In this document: positions 43,688-51,651 of the stretch, piece by piece | Numbering within the stretch: position 1 is the stretch's first letter | How the letters are laid out: each line of letters begins with the position of its first letter | NCBI RefSeq assembly: GCF_965218915.1 | Contig: NZ_OZ244708.1 | Coordinates: 1,116,001-1,180,000, forward strand | Direction: 5' to 3' | Length of the DNA stretch: 64,000 nucleotides | Source: Novosphingopyxis sp965218915 | GTDB taxonomy: Bacteria; Pseudomonadota; Alphaproteobacteria; Sphingomonadales; Sphingomonadaceae | Translations under genes and position numbers: made by a program | Notes under the pieces: generated by a model | Told to the model about the DNA's origin: nothing | The model's input: only the letters and a program-made list of their open reading frames with translations | The model's database searches: none

Positions 43688-44475
43688 GCGCTCTCCCACG
43701 CGATCAGCATGCGGGCATCGGACGAGGCGTGGATATGGTGCCGGTCCTCGGTATAGAGGCAATCGCCGCGCGCGCCCTCGTCGCCCTCCAGCCGGACGGT
43801 GCCGGACAGCGGGACGATCCACAGCGGCGCGCGGTCGGTCACGCCGGCGAGGTCGGCGCCGCACAGTTGCAGGACGAACTTCGGACCGTCCACCAGCTTG
43901 CGGTCCTGGTCTTCGGCGATACGCCGATGCTGATCCTCGGGAAAGGGCCGGGCGTCGGCGACCGCGATGCTTTCGTCCAGATGCAGCTCGCGCGGGCGGC
44001 CGTAATCATAGAGCCGGTAGGTGATGTCGGCGTTCTGCTGGACCTCGATCAGCGAGACGCCGGCACCGATGGCGTGGACGGTGCCGGCCTTCAGGTAGAA
44101 GAAATCGCCGGGCTTCACCGATTTCCAGTCGATCATTTCCTCGATCTCGCCGGACAACGCTGCGGCGCGCAGATCCTCGCCGCCGATCGCCTCCCGCGTG
44201 CCGACGCCGATCGTTGCGCCGCGCTCGGCGCCGAGCACGTACCAGCATTCTTCTTTCCCGCTCGGCTCGCCCATGGCGCGGGCCTGCTCGTCGCTGGGGT
44301 GAACCTGGATCGACAGCTTCTCGCTGGTAAACAGATATTTTACGAGAATCGGCAGTTTCGCGCCCTCGTCGTCGAACCAGATCTCGCCGATCCGGCGGCC
44401 GCTGCCGTCGTCGAAGCCGGGTGGAAGATCGGTCCGTCCCCACGGCTTTTCGACATATTTGCGCTCCAGCTTCAT
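43684..44475 (-). CDS. manA: Mannose-6-phosphate isomerase, class I
   Basis: The 263-residue enzyme interconverts fructose-6-P and mannose-6-P for GDP-mannose supply. KYVEKPWGRTDLP, LSIQVHPSDEQAR with zinc ligands, GKEECWYVLGAE and KAGTVHAIGAGVSLIEVQQNADITYRLYDYGRPRELH are typical. I start at ATG 44475. An in-frame TTG at 44556 sits four bases after AAGGAGG, a much better site than the weak GAGG before 44475, so a 27-residue extension is possible. It is translationally coupled to manC. Confidence 0.92.
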   Translation of the reverse strand: MKLERKYVEKPWGRTDLPPGFDDGSGRRIGEIWFDDEGAKLPILVKYLFTSEKLSIQVHPSDEQARAMGEPSGKEECWYVLGAERGATIGVGTREAIGGEDLRAAALSGEIEEMIDWKSVKPGDFFYLKAGTVHAIGAGVSLIEVQQNADITYRLYDYGRPRELHLDESIAVADARPFPEDQHRRIAEDQDRKLVDGPKFVLQLCGADLAGVTDRAPLWIVPLSGTVRLEGDEGARGDCLYTEDRHHIHASSDARMLIAWESA

Positions 44476-44846
44476 GGCTTTTCGTACCTCTGCATTGGGT
44501 TTGGAACGACAACCGCCGAACGCGGTAAAGGCTGCAATATGGGTGGATCGGCTCAAATGTCCTCCTTATACATTCTTGCTTTCCCACGGCCGATGTTTCT
44601 GTTATGTTCTCAGCATGCGATTCGCTCCATCCCGTCCGTCCATTCGGCCCGCCAGAAATGACGGCTTATTGCGAATGATTTTTTAAAAACCGGCCTTTCG
44701 CGACAAGTTTGACAAGTTAAGCGCCTCGGCATGGCGGCTCTGGATCGCTTCGGCGTGCGGCCCTCGCGATGACGAGAATGGAAGAAGGAGCGGCGGCGTG
44801 AGTTCAAACTGAAAAACGATTCCATATGATCTTGGATCGATGCGGG
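44476..44846 (-). promoter_or_regulatory. 371-bp gap, probable promoter/leader of manA-manC-ugd
   Basis: This stretch between galE and manA is clearly more AT-rich than its surroundings (AAAAAATCATTC and TTGTCAAACTTG on the minus strand) and ends in the strong AAGGAGG at about 44560. It has no repeats of the dispersed families and no convincing gene. A promoter and leader for the mannose genes is the simplest reading; no specific -35/-10 pair can be fixed. Confidence 0.35.
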
Positions 44847-45848
44847 TCAGCCGCGCCGCGTGGCCAAGGCGCGCTCCCACGCCAAGGCGTCGCCGACGAT
44901 CAGGTCGAGATCGTCACGCTCCGGCTTCCAGGCGAGTTCGCGGACGATCGCGCTGTTGTCGGCGACGAGCGCCGCCGGATCGCCCGCGCGCCGTCCTGCG
45001 AAGCGCCGCTCGATCTTCCGGTTGGTGACCCGGTCCACCGCGTCCAGCACTTCGAGCACCGAATAGCCGTGACCGTAGCCGCAGTTGAGCGTGCGCGAGC
45101 GCGTCGGCTCGGCGATCAGCGCGTCCAGCGCGGCGACATGGGCGGCGGCGAGATCGGAGACGTGGATATAGTCGCGTACCCCGGTGCCGTCCGCGGTATC
45201 GAAATCGGCGCCGAACACCACGACGTGATCGCGCTTGCCCGTGGCCGCCTCGACCGCGACCTTGATGAGGTGCGTCGCGCCCGCGGTCGACTGGCCGGAT
45301 CGCTGCTGCGGGTCCGCGCCGGCGACGTTGAAATAACGCAGCGCCGCGTGGTTCATCGGATGCGCGGCGGAGACGTCGCGCAGCATCGCCTCGGTCATCA
45401 GCTTGGAGCGGCCATAGGGGTTGATCGGATCGGTCGCCGCATCCTCGCGGATCGGAACGCTTTCCGCATCGCCATAGGTTGCTGCGGTGGACGAGAAGAT
45501 GAAATGCCGGACCCCGCCGGTCACCGCGCTCTCGATCAGCGCGCGGCTGGCGGCGGTGTTGTTGCGATAATATTTGAGCGGGTCGGCGACCGATTCGGGC
45601 ACCACCACCGATCCGGCGAAATGCATGACCGCGCCGATGCCGTGATCGGCGATCAGCCTGCCGGTCAGCGCCATGTCCTCGGCCGCGCCCTCGATCAGCG
45701 TGGCGCGCTCGTCCACCGCCCAGTCGAATCCGGTCACCAGATTGTCGAGCACCACCACGGCCCAGCCCGCGTCGAGCAGAGCGAGCACCGCATGGCTGCC
45801 GATATAACCGGCGCCGCCGGTAACGAGGACGGGGAAGGGCTTGCTCAT
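44847..45848 (-). CDS. galE: UDP-glucose 4-epimerase
   Basis: The 333-residue short-chain epimerase interconverts UDP-glucose and UDP-galactose. VLVTGGAGYIGSHAVLALLD is the NAD-binding loop, the catalytic set is S in FIFSSTAATYG with the YGRSK Tyr-Lys pair, and RYFNVAGADP is the substrate region. It lies between wecC and manA on the same strand, with about 90 bp to wecC. Confidence 0.95.
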   Translation of the reverse strand: MSKPFPVLVTGGAGYIGSHAVLALLDAGWAVVVLDNLVTGFDWAVDERATLIEGAAEDMALTGRLIADHGIGAVMHFAGSVVVPESVADPLKYYRNNTAASRALIESAVTGGVRHFIFSSTAATYGDAESVPIREDAATDPINPYGRSKLMTEAMLRDVSAAHPMNHAALRYFNVAGADPQQRSGQSTAGATHLIKVAVEAATGKRDHVVVFGADFDTADGTGVRDYIHVSDLAAAHVAALDALIAEPTRSRTLNCGYGHGYSVLEVLDAVDRVTNRKIERRFAGRRAGDPAALVADNSAIVRELAWKPERDDLDLIVGDALAWERALATRRG

Positions 45849-45938
45849 ATGCGCGGCCTATAGAGCTTTATAATCGCCATACCAACCGACGAACATGGAG
45901 GGTGCCGACGTGCAAAAGACGATGCGCGGTGCGCCCGA

Positions 45939-47234
45939 TCAGCCGGCGAGACGCAGGCGACGCGATATCGGGCCTGGCGCGGGCTGATCGGGCCAGATGC
46001 CGCGGGTGTCGTAGACGAGCTTGTCCGCGCGCTCGTCCAGCGGCACCGATTTGAACAGGTCGTGATCGACCAGCACGATGAAGGTGGCGCAATCGTCGAT
46101 CGCGCCGTCGAGATCGATCAGCCGCGCGCCGGTGCCGTCGAACTCGCGAGGCAGGGCGGCGGCGAACGGTTCGACCACCGCGATCCGGTCGCCGTGGCGC
46201 CGGGCCAGCGCGGCGGCGATCTTGAGCGCCGGACTTTCACGGAAATCGTCGATATTGGCTTTGAACGCCAGGCCCAGGCAGGCGACCGGCCCTCGGGTGC
46301 GCGCGATCAGCCGCTCGGCATGTTCGACGACATGGCCGACCTTGCCGTCGTTGACCGCGCGCGCGGTGCGGATCAGCGGTGTCTCCTCCGGCGCGCTGTG
46401 GACGATGAACCACGGGTCGACCGCGATGCAATGGCCGCCGACGCCGGGACCGGGCGAGAGGATGTTCACGCGCGGATGGCGGTTGGCGAGGCGAATCACC
46501 TCCCACACGTCGAGGCCGAGCTTGTCCGAGACGATCGAAAGCTCGTTGGCGAAGGCGATGTTGACGTCGCGATAGGCGTTTTCGGTGAGCTTGGTCATCT
46601 CGGCCGCGCGCGCCGAACTGGTGATGCACTCGCCGCGTACGAATCGGCGGTAGAAGCTCAGCGCCTTGCGCGCGCAGCGCGGGGTGATCCCGCCGATGAC
46701 GCGATCGTTGTTGGTCAGCTCTTCCAGGATGCGGCCTGGCAACACGCGCTCGGGACAATAGGCGATGGCAATGTCTGCCGTACCTTCGCAGAGGCCCGGC
46801 ATTGCCAGGTCGGGGCGCTGGTGCGCGATCAGGTCGCGCACTTGCTCGGTGGTGCCGACCGGCGAGGTCGATTCCAGAATGACGGTGTCGCCATGCTTCA
46901 ACCGGGTGGCAACGGCGCGGGCGGCCTCCAGCACGAAGCCGATATCGGGGGCATGATCCTCGTCGAACGGAGTCGGCACGGCGATCACGAACACGTCCGC
47001 GCACGGTACCTCGGTGGAGGCGCTGAGCAGGCCGCGCGCGACCACGCCCTGAACCAGGCCCTCGAGGTCGATTTCCTCGATATGAATGCGGCCCTCGTTG
47101 ATCGTCTCGACGACATGCGGCGCCACATCGACGCCGACGACCTTGCTGCCGGAGCGCGCGATCACCGCGGCGGTGGGCAGGCCGATATATCCGAGACCGA
47201 TCACGGCGACCGTAGGTTTCGATTCCGCCTGCAT
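45939..47234 (-). CDS. wecC: UDP-N-acetyl-D-mannosamine dehydrogenase
   Basis: The 431-residue enzyme oxidises UDP-ManNAc to UDP-ManNAcA. VAVIGLGYIGLPTAAVIA is the NAD fold; YCPERVLPGRILEEL, TENAYRDVNIAFANEL and GPGVGGHCIAVDPWFIV (catalytic Cys) distinguish it from glucose-type dehydrogenases; LGLAFKANIDDFRESPAL is the C-terminal signature. I start at ATG 47234 after GGGAG. The UDP-GlcNAc 2-epimerase gene lies upstream, with a small gene and a repeat array between. Confidence 0.93.
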   Translation of the reverse strand: MQAESKPTVAVIGLGYIGLPTAAVIARSGSKVVGVDVAPHVVETINEGRIHIEEIDLEGLVQGVVARGLLSASTEVPCADVFVIAVPTPFDEDHAPDIGFVLEAARAVATRLKHGDTVILESTSPVGTTEQVRDLIAHQRPDLAMPGLCEGTADIAIAYCPERVLPGRILEELTNNDRVIGGITPRCARKALSFYRRFVRGECITSSARAAEMTKLTENAYRDVNIAFANELSIVSDKLGLDVWEVIRLANRHPRVNILSPGPGVGGHCIAVDPWFIVHSAPEETPLIRTARAVNDGKVGHVVEHAERLIARTRGPVACLGLAFKANIDDFRESPALKIAAALARRHGDRIAVVEPFAAALPREFDGTGARLIDLDGAIDDCATFIVLVDHDLFKSVPLDERADKLVYDTRGIWPDQPAPGPISRRLRLAG

Positions 47235-47449
47235 TACCGCTCCCGCTCGAACCGCAACCGGGTCCTTATATGCGTGTTGAGCGACGAACATGGAGGATCC
47301 GGGTAAACAAAGCGGTAATGCAGCAGCGCAAAGCCATGCGTCCGCCGGCCTGACGGTCGACGGGAACGGAAAATCCCTTACCGAGGGACAGGGCGTATAT
47401 TCCCTCCGAACAAGAGATTTCTTTAAGGCACAGTTTCAGCCTGATCTTC

Positions 47450-47832
47450 ATACGTCATGCCGGCATAAGGGTCCCAACACAGTATTACTTTGTCGGGACC
47501 GGGATAGCCGGCATCTCAGGCCTCATGGCGATCCTGCCCGAAACTCCAGCTTTCGCTGGGGTGACGAACCAAGGGAGTGGGTTTGCAATTCATATAATCG
47601 CCAAAAAAAAGGCGATTATGTGTTTTTGCAAACCCCGTCGGATGGAAATTCAGAAACGGCATAGCTCCGCCTTGCTTTGTACGTCATGCCAGCGAAAGGG
47701 CACCCAACAAAGTAGTACTTTGTTGGGACCCGAAAGCTGGCATCTCAGGCCTCATGGCGATCCCGCCCGAGACCCCAGCTTTCGCTGGGGTGACGAACAA
47801 ATGAAACGGGTTTGCAAGGTACATAATCGCCA
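47450..47832. repeat. Inverted-orientation copy of the palindrome array, with nested palindromes
   Basis: Two consecutive repeat units are the reverse complement of the array at 5850-6403, including the GGCGATTAT/ATAATCGCC palindrome and the GAAA-loop hairpins. In both units the ATGCCAGC...GCTGGCAT-type hairpin loop is interrupted by a 32-bp palindrome (about 47469-47500 and 47699-47730). The better copy is flanked by CGAAAG on both sides. The array ends in a half palindrome at 47832, directly against a terminator, and occupies most of the 646-bp gap between wecC and the small membrane protein gene. Confidence 0.85.
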
Positions 47833-47833
47833 A

Positions 47834-47861
47834 AAAAAGGGTGGCCGAAACCACCCTTTTT
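47834..47861 (-). terminator. Rho-independent terminator after the small membrane protein gene
   Basis: An 11-bp perfect stem AAAAAGGGTGG / CCACCCTTTTT encloses a 6-nt loop. On the minus strand a T-run follows GGGTGG...CCACCC, 20 bp beyond the stop of the 92-residue gene. It separates that gene and wecB from wecC. The AAAAA...TTTTT symmetry means it could also stop plus-strand transcription. Confidence 0.85.
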
Positions 47862-47880
47862 CAAATTCGGTTGATTGCCG

Positions 47881-48159
47881 TCAGGGGCTGACGGGCAGGG
47901 GATCGAAATCGTCATCGCCATCGCTGTCGATGGCAATGATGATGCCCGCGATGATGGCCGCAGCGGCCAGCAAAGCGATAATGATACCCGACGCACCGCC
48001 GCGGCGACCGCGGAGATCGCTTTCGTCGCTCTGAAGGCCGCCGGCACGGCTGACCGAAGCAACCGAAGCCTGAGCGTTCGAGGCGGTTGCCTGAGCCATG
48101 GCCGGAGTGGCGACCAGCGAGAGCGCCGACGCTGCCATAAGGGTTTTTGCGAAACGCAT
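47881..48159 (-). CDS. Small exported or membrane protein, unknown function
   Basis: The 92-residue protein has a signal-like N-terminus (FAKTLMAASALSLVATPAMA), a polar middle, one strongly hydrophobic segment (GIIIALLAAAAIIAGIIIAI) and an acidic tail (DSDGDDDFDPLPVSP). AGGAG lies 8 bases before the ATG, and a perfect terminator follows. I recognise no named family. It lies between wecB and wecC, so a role in the surface-polysaccharide context is possible. Confidence 0.75.
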   Translation of the reverse strand: MRFAKTLMAASALSLVATPAMAQATASNAQASVASVSRAGGLQSDESDLRGRRGGASGIIIALLAAAAIIAGIIIAIDSDGDDDFDPLPVSP

Positions 48160-48282
48160 GAAAATGCTCCTATTACTCTTGATAAATCCAAACTCGATTT
48201 GGCCAATGGCACATCGCCACAAACGCAGCAACCGCTAAATGGTCCACAATCCTCTAAAAAAAGATGAATCGTTCAAATGTTG

Positions 48283-49488
48283 TTATAGGGCAACAGCGGC
48301 GATTTGTACAGTCTCCGATAATATCGCCGCGATGGCGCGGCCGGTGGTGCCGTCGCCAAACGGGTTGTGCGCGCGCGACATTCGCCGATGAGCGGCGTCG
48401 CTGTCGAGCAAGCGGCTGGCCTCGCGCAATATTCTTCGCTGATCGGTGCCGACGAGCAGGGCGGTGCCGGCCTCGATCCCTTCGGGACGTTCGGTCGTTT
48501 CTCGCATGACCAGCACGGGTTTGCCGAAGGCGGGCGCCTCTTCCTGAACCCCTCCGCTGTCGGTCAGAACGAGATCGGCATGGGCCAGAAGCCAGGTGAA
48601 ATTGGGGTAGTCGAGCGGGTCGACCAGCGCCACCGAAGCGGTTTCGGACAATCGGTCCTCGACGACCGCGCGGACATTGGGGTTGAGATGGACCGGCAGA
48701 ACGCAGGCGGTATCGGGGCGCCGTGCCAGCGCGGCGACGGCTTGCAGAATATGATCGAGGCCTTGACCGAAATTCTCCCGGCGGTGCGTGGTGACCAGCA
48801 CGATTCGCTTGTCCGCATAGCGGTCGAGCACCGGCTGGATCGCACCGGCCAGCGAGGGATCGGCTTCCACCCTCGCCCGGGTATGGAGAACCGCATCGAT
48901 CACGCTGTTGCCGGTAACGTGAATCGCGGAGGGCGCTATGTTTTCCCGGCGCAGCGCTTCGGCCGCGCGCTCGGTCGGGGCGAAATGCAGGTCGGCGATC
49001 GATCCCACGATCTTGCGGTTCACCTCTTCGGGCCAGGGATGGTAGATATTGTGGCTCCGCAGCCCCGCTTCGACATGCGCGACGGGGATCTGCCGGTAAT
49101 AGGCGGCCAGTGCGCCGCACATGGCGGTGGCGGTATCGCCCTGGACGAACACCCGGTCCGGCCGTTCGGCATCGAGCACCGCGCCGATTCCCTCGATCAG
49201 GCGCGCGCTAAGCGCATCCAGCGACTGGCCCGGGCGCATGACCCCCAAGTCGTGATCGGGCACGATATCGGCCATGGCGAGCACCTGGTCGAGCATTTCG
49301 CGATGCTGGGCGGTGGCGATGACGGTGACGCGAAAATCCGGCCGCTCGCGAAGCGCCGCGATCACCGGGAACAATTTGATCGCCTCGGGCCGGGTGCCCA
49401 GGATAACGGCGACATGCGACCGAGAATGGATTTCGCCCGTGATGGTCATCGCCTTGGCTTTCGGTAAATGGTTTGGCGCTGGATGCAT
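48283..49488 (-). CDS. wecB: UDP-N-acetylglucosamine 2-epimerase (non-hydrolysing)
   Basis: The protein of about 400 residues interconverts UDP-GlcNAc and UDP-ManNAc. VAVILGTRPEAIKLFPVIAAL, VFVQGDTATAMCGALAAYY, VAHVEAGLRSHN, VLVTTHRRENFG and VLTDSGGVQEEAPAFGKPVLVMR TTERPEG-type segments match the family. The start is unclear: ATG 49488 or ATG 49449, neither with a good ribosome-binding site. With wecC it provides UDP-ManNAcA. Confidence 0.93.
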   Translation of the reverse strand: MHPAPNHLPKAKAMTITGEIHSRSHVAVILGTRPEAIKLFPVIAALRERPDFRVTVIATAQHREMLDQVLAMADIVPDHDLGVMRPGQSLDALSARLIEGIGAVLDAERPDRVFVQGDTATAMCGALAAYYRQIPVAHVEAGLRSHNIYHPWPEEVNRKIVGSIADLHFAPTERAAEALRRENIAPSAIHVTGNSVIDAVLHTRARVEADPSLAGAIQPVLDRYADKRIVLVTTHRRENFGQGLDHILQAVAALARRPDTACVLPVHLNPNVRAVVEDRLSETASVALVDPLDYPNFTWLLAHADLVLTDSGGVQEEAPAFGKPVLVMRETTERPEGIEAGTALLVGTDQRRILREASRLLDSDAAHRRMSRAHNPFGDGTTGRAIAAILSETVQIAAVAL

Positions 49489-49510
49489 CGTTCGCCGGCA
49501 AGCTTAGCCG

Positions 49511-50938
49511 TCAATCGTGAAGAGACAGTATCTTGCCCGGATTCATGATGTTCTTCGGGTCCAGCGCGCGCTTGATCGCGACGAGGGCGTCGAGACGGGC
49601 GGGGGGTGTGAGGCGGGCGAGTTCGCCCAATTTGGCCTGGCCGATGCCATGCTCGGCGGAGATCGAGCCGCCATAATCGTCGACCATGTCGTAGACCTGC
49701 GCGCTGATCGCGCCGCCCTCGCTCGCATACCAGTGTTCGGGCTCGACATCGCCCGGCGCGCGCACATGGAAATGGATGTTGCCGTCGCCCAGATGGCCGA
49801 ACGCAACCGCCTGCGTGCCGGGATGATCCCGTTCGATCGTCCGCGACGCACGCTCGATGAAATCCGGCATGCGGCCGACGGGCACGCTGACATCGTGCTG
49901 CAGCGCCGGGCCGAGCGCGCGTTCGGCCTCCGAGATCGAATCGCGGATGCGCCAGAAGTCCTCCGCCTGCGATTCGCTGCTCGAAAGCGCCGCGTCCTCG
50001 ACCAGGCCTTGTGCGATCGCGTTCGCCAGCAAGGTTTCGGCCAGGGCGCGCGGCGGTGCCTGATCGGGCCGATCCTGCACCCATTCGGCAAGCACATGCC
50101 AGCGATGCTTCCCTTTCAGCGGCGGACGGGCGCCGGGAAGATGCGCGAGCGTCGCCGCCACCGCGTCGCCGGGAATGATCTCGAACCCTTCCAGCCGTTC
50201 CGCGCCGCGGCCGCTCAGGAAAAGCAGGAGGCGATAGGCGGTATGCGGCGAATCGAGCCCGATCCAGGCCACGCAGCGGTCGATGAGAGCTGGCGCCGTC
50301 TTGAGCACCGCGCGCGTGACGATCCCGAGCGTGCCTTCCGCGCCGACGAACAATTGCTGCAGATCATAGCCGCGATTGTCCTTTTTCAGGGCCGCGGTGC
50401 CGTCGATCACCGAACCGTCGGGGAGCACCGCCTCGAGTCCCGCGACCAGTGCGCGCATGGTGCCGTGGCGCAGCACTTGCGTGCCGCCGGCGTTGGTCGA
50501 AACGAGCCCGCCGACGGTGGCCGAACCCTTGCCGCCCAGAGTCAGCGGGAAGCGCCTCCCGACCGCGGCGAGTTCGTCGTGCAGATTCTGCAGGATCACG
50601 CCCGCGCCGCACAGGATGAGTCCCTCGTCGATCCGCGAACGATCGACCATGTCCATCCGCCGCAGCGAGAGCAGCACCGCTTTGCCGCTCTGGTCGGGCG
50701 TCGCGCCCGCCACCATGCCGCTGTTGCCGCCCTGCGGAACGATGGCGATGCCATGCTCGGCGCACAGTTTTACGGTGGCGGCGACGTCCCGCGTCGAGCC
50801 GGGAGACACCATGGCCGCGGCCGCTCCGTGATAGCGTCCGCGCCAGTCGGTCAGCCACGGGGCCATCGCCGCGGCATCTTCGGTATAGCCTTTGAGCCCG
50901 AGAAGCCGGGAGAAACTCGCGCGCAGATCTTCGTTCAT
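49511..50938 (-). CDS. FAD-binding oxidoreductase (GlcD / D-2-hydroxyacid dehydrogenase type)
   Basis: The 475-residue flavoprotein has the PCMH-type FAD fold (GIAIVPQGGNSGMVAGATP, GGKGSATVGGLVSTNAGGTQVLRHG, FVGAEGTLGIVTRAVL) and the FAD-oxidase C-terminal domain with FGHLGDGNIHFHVRAPG, whose histidines bind metal in D-lactate/D-2-hydroxyglutarate dehydrogenases. A specific 2-hydroxyacid cannot be named. Single subunit length argues against needing GlcE/GlcF partners. It is divergent from the sigma factor gene. Confidence 0.88.
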   Translation of the reverse strand: MNEDLRASFSRLLGLKGYTEDAAAMAPWLTDWRGRYHGAAAAMVSPGSTRDVAATVKLCAEHGIAIVPQGGNSGMVAGATPDQSGKAVLLSLRRMDMVDRSRIDEGLILCGAGVILQNLHDELAAVGRRFPLTLGGKGSATVGGLVSTNAGGTQVLRHGTMRALVAGLEAVLPDGSVIDGTAALKKDNRGYDLQQLFVGAEGTLGIVTRAVLKTAPALIDRCVAWIGLDSPHTAYRLLLFLSGRGAERLEGFEIIPGDAVAATLAHLPGARPPLKGKHRWHVLAEWVQDRPDQAPPRALAETLLANAIAQGLVEDAALSSSESQAEDFWRIRDSISEAERALGPALQHDVSVPVGRMPDFIERASRTIERDHPGTQAVAFGHLGDGNIHFHVRAPGDVEPEHWYASEGGAISAQVYDMVDDYGGSISAEHGIGQAKLGELARLTPPARLDALVAIKRALDPKNIMNPGKILSLHD

Positions 50939-51063
50939 GAGACCGGATTATATCGGTCGGTGGCCAATATGCGAGCCCGCCGTTGCGGTGCGCACGGAAC
51001 CGGACGGCGGGCCAAAGCGCTTGTCAAGCGGCAATGCCGATCTAAAGTGCAGACAAGGGGACC

Positions 51064-51651
51064 ATGACAGCACCTCATGATCAAAGCGATTTGAACGCTG
51101 CTCTGGCAGCCGCGCTGGGCCGTGTCGCCGCCGGCGACCGCGAGGCCTTGCATTCCGTCTACGAGAACAGCCGCGCCCGACTGTTCGGGATCTGCTACCG
51201 GGTGTGCAACGATCCCAGTGCGGCCGAGGACGTGCTGCAGGACGTCTATGTGAAGGTCTCGCTCACCGCCCGCTATTTCGATGCCGCCCGCGGCAGCGCG
51301 CTCGCCTGGCTCTCGACCATTGCGCGCAACAGCGCGATCGACTGGCAACGCGCGCGCGCGCGCGCCGGCAGGGTGTTCGATCCGACCGACGACGCCGATG
51401 CCCGGGCACGCATGCTGAAGGACGATTACTGGGATCAGCTGGACCTGCGCAGAGAAATTCTCGGCTGCATGGAGACGTTGACGCCAGACCAGCGTAAGGC
51501 AATCGAGGACAGTTTCTTCCTGGGCCTGACTTATGCGGAACTGGCCGAACGGGAGGACAAGCCTCTGGGGACCGTGAAAAGCTGGATCAGGCGTGGTCTG
51601 AAACGGTTGAGGGAGTGCTTGGAAGATGGCGATACCGATGGGCGAGGATGA
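51064..51651 (+). CDS. ECF-type RNA polymerase sigma factor
   Basis: The 195-residue protein has sigma region 2 (SRARLFGICYRVCNDPSAAED, VLQDVYVKV) and region 4 (YAELAEREDKPLGTVKSWIRRGLKRL), with no region 1 or 3, so it is an extracytoplasmic-function sigma factor. It is followed with 26 bp overlap by its probable anti-sigma factor, the usual arrangement of a membrane-gated regulator. The next gene is a large adhesin, a plausible target. The start at 51064 follows AAGGGG. Confidence 0.93.
   Translation: MTAPHDQSDLNAALAAALGRVAAGDREALHSVYENSRARLFGICYRVCNDPSAAEDVLQDVYVKVSLTARYFDAARGSALAWLSTIARNSAIDWQRARARAGRVFDPTDDADARARMLKDDYWDQLDLRREILGCMETLTPDQRKAIEDSFFLGLTYAELAEREDKPLGTVKSWIRRGLKRLRECLEDGDTDGRG

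Noticed and set aside
45895..45990. 30-codon plus-strand frame beginning ATGGAGGGTGCC downstream of wecC
   Set aside because: It overlaps the wecC 3' end and has no recognisable product. The similar ACGAACATGGAG strings near 47.28 and 60.11 kb are not long enough to be called a repeat.
50996..51000. GGAAC upstream of the ECF sigma gene as an EcfG or ECF -35 element
   Set aside because: No CGTT or similar -10 lies at the expected 16-19 bp; the match is to five bases only.
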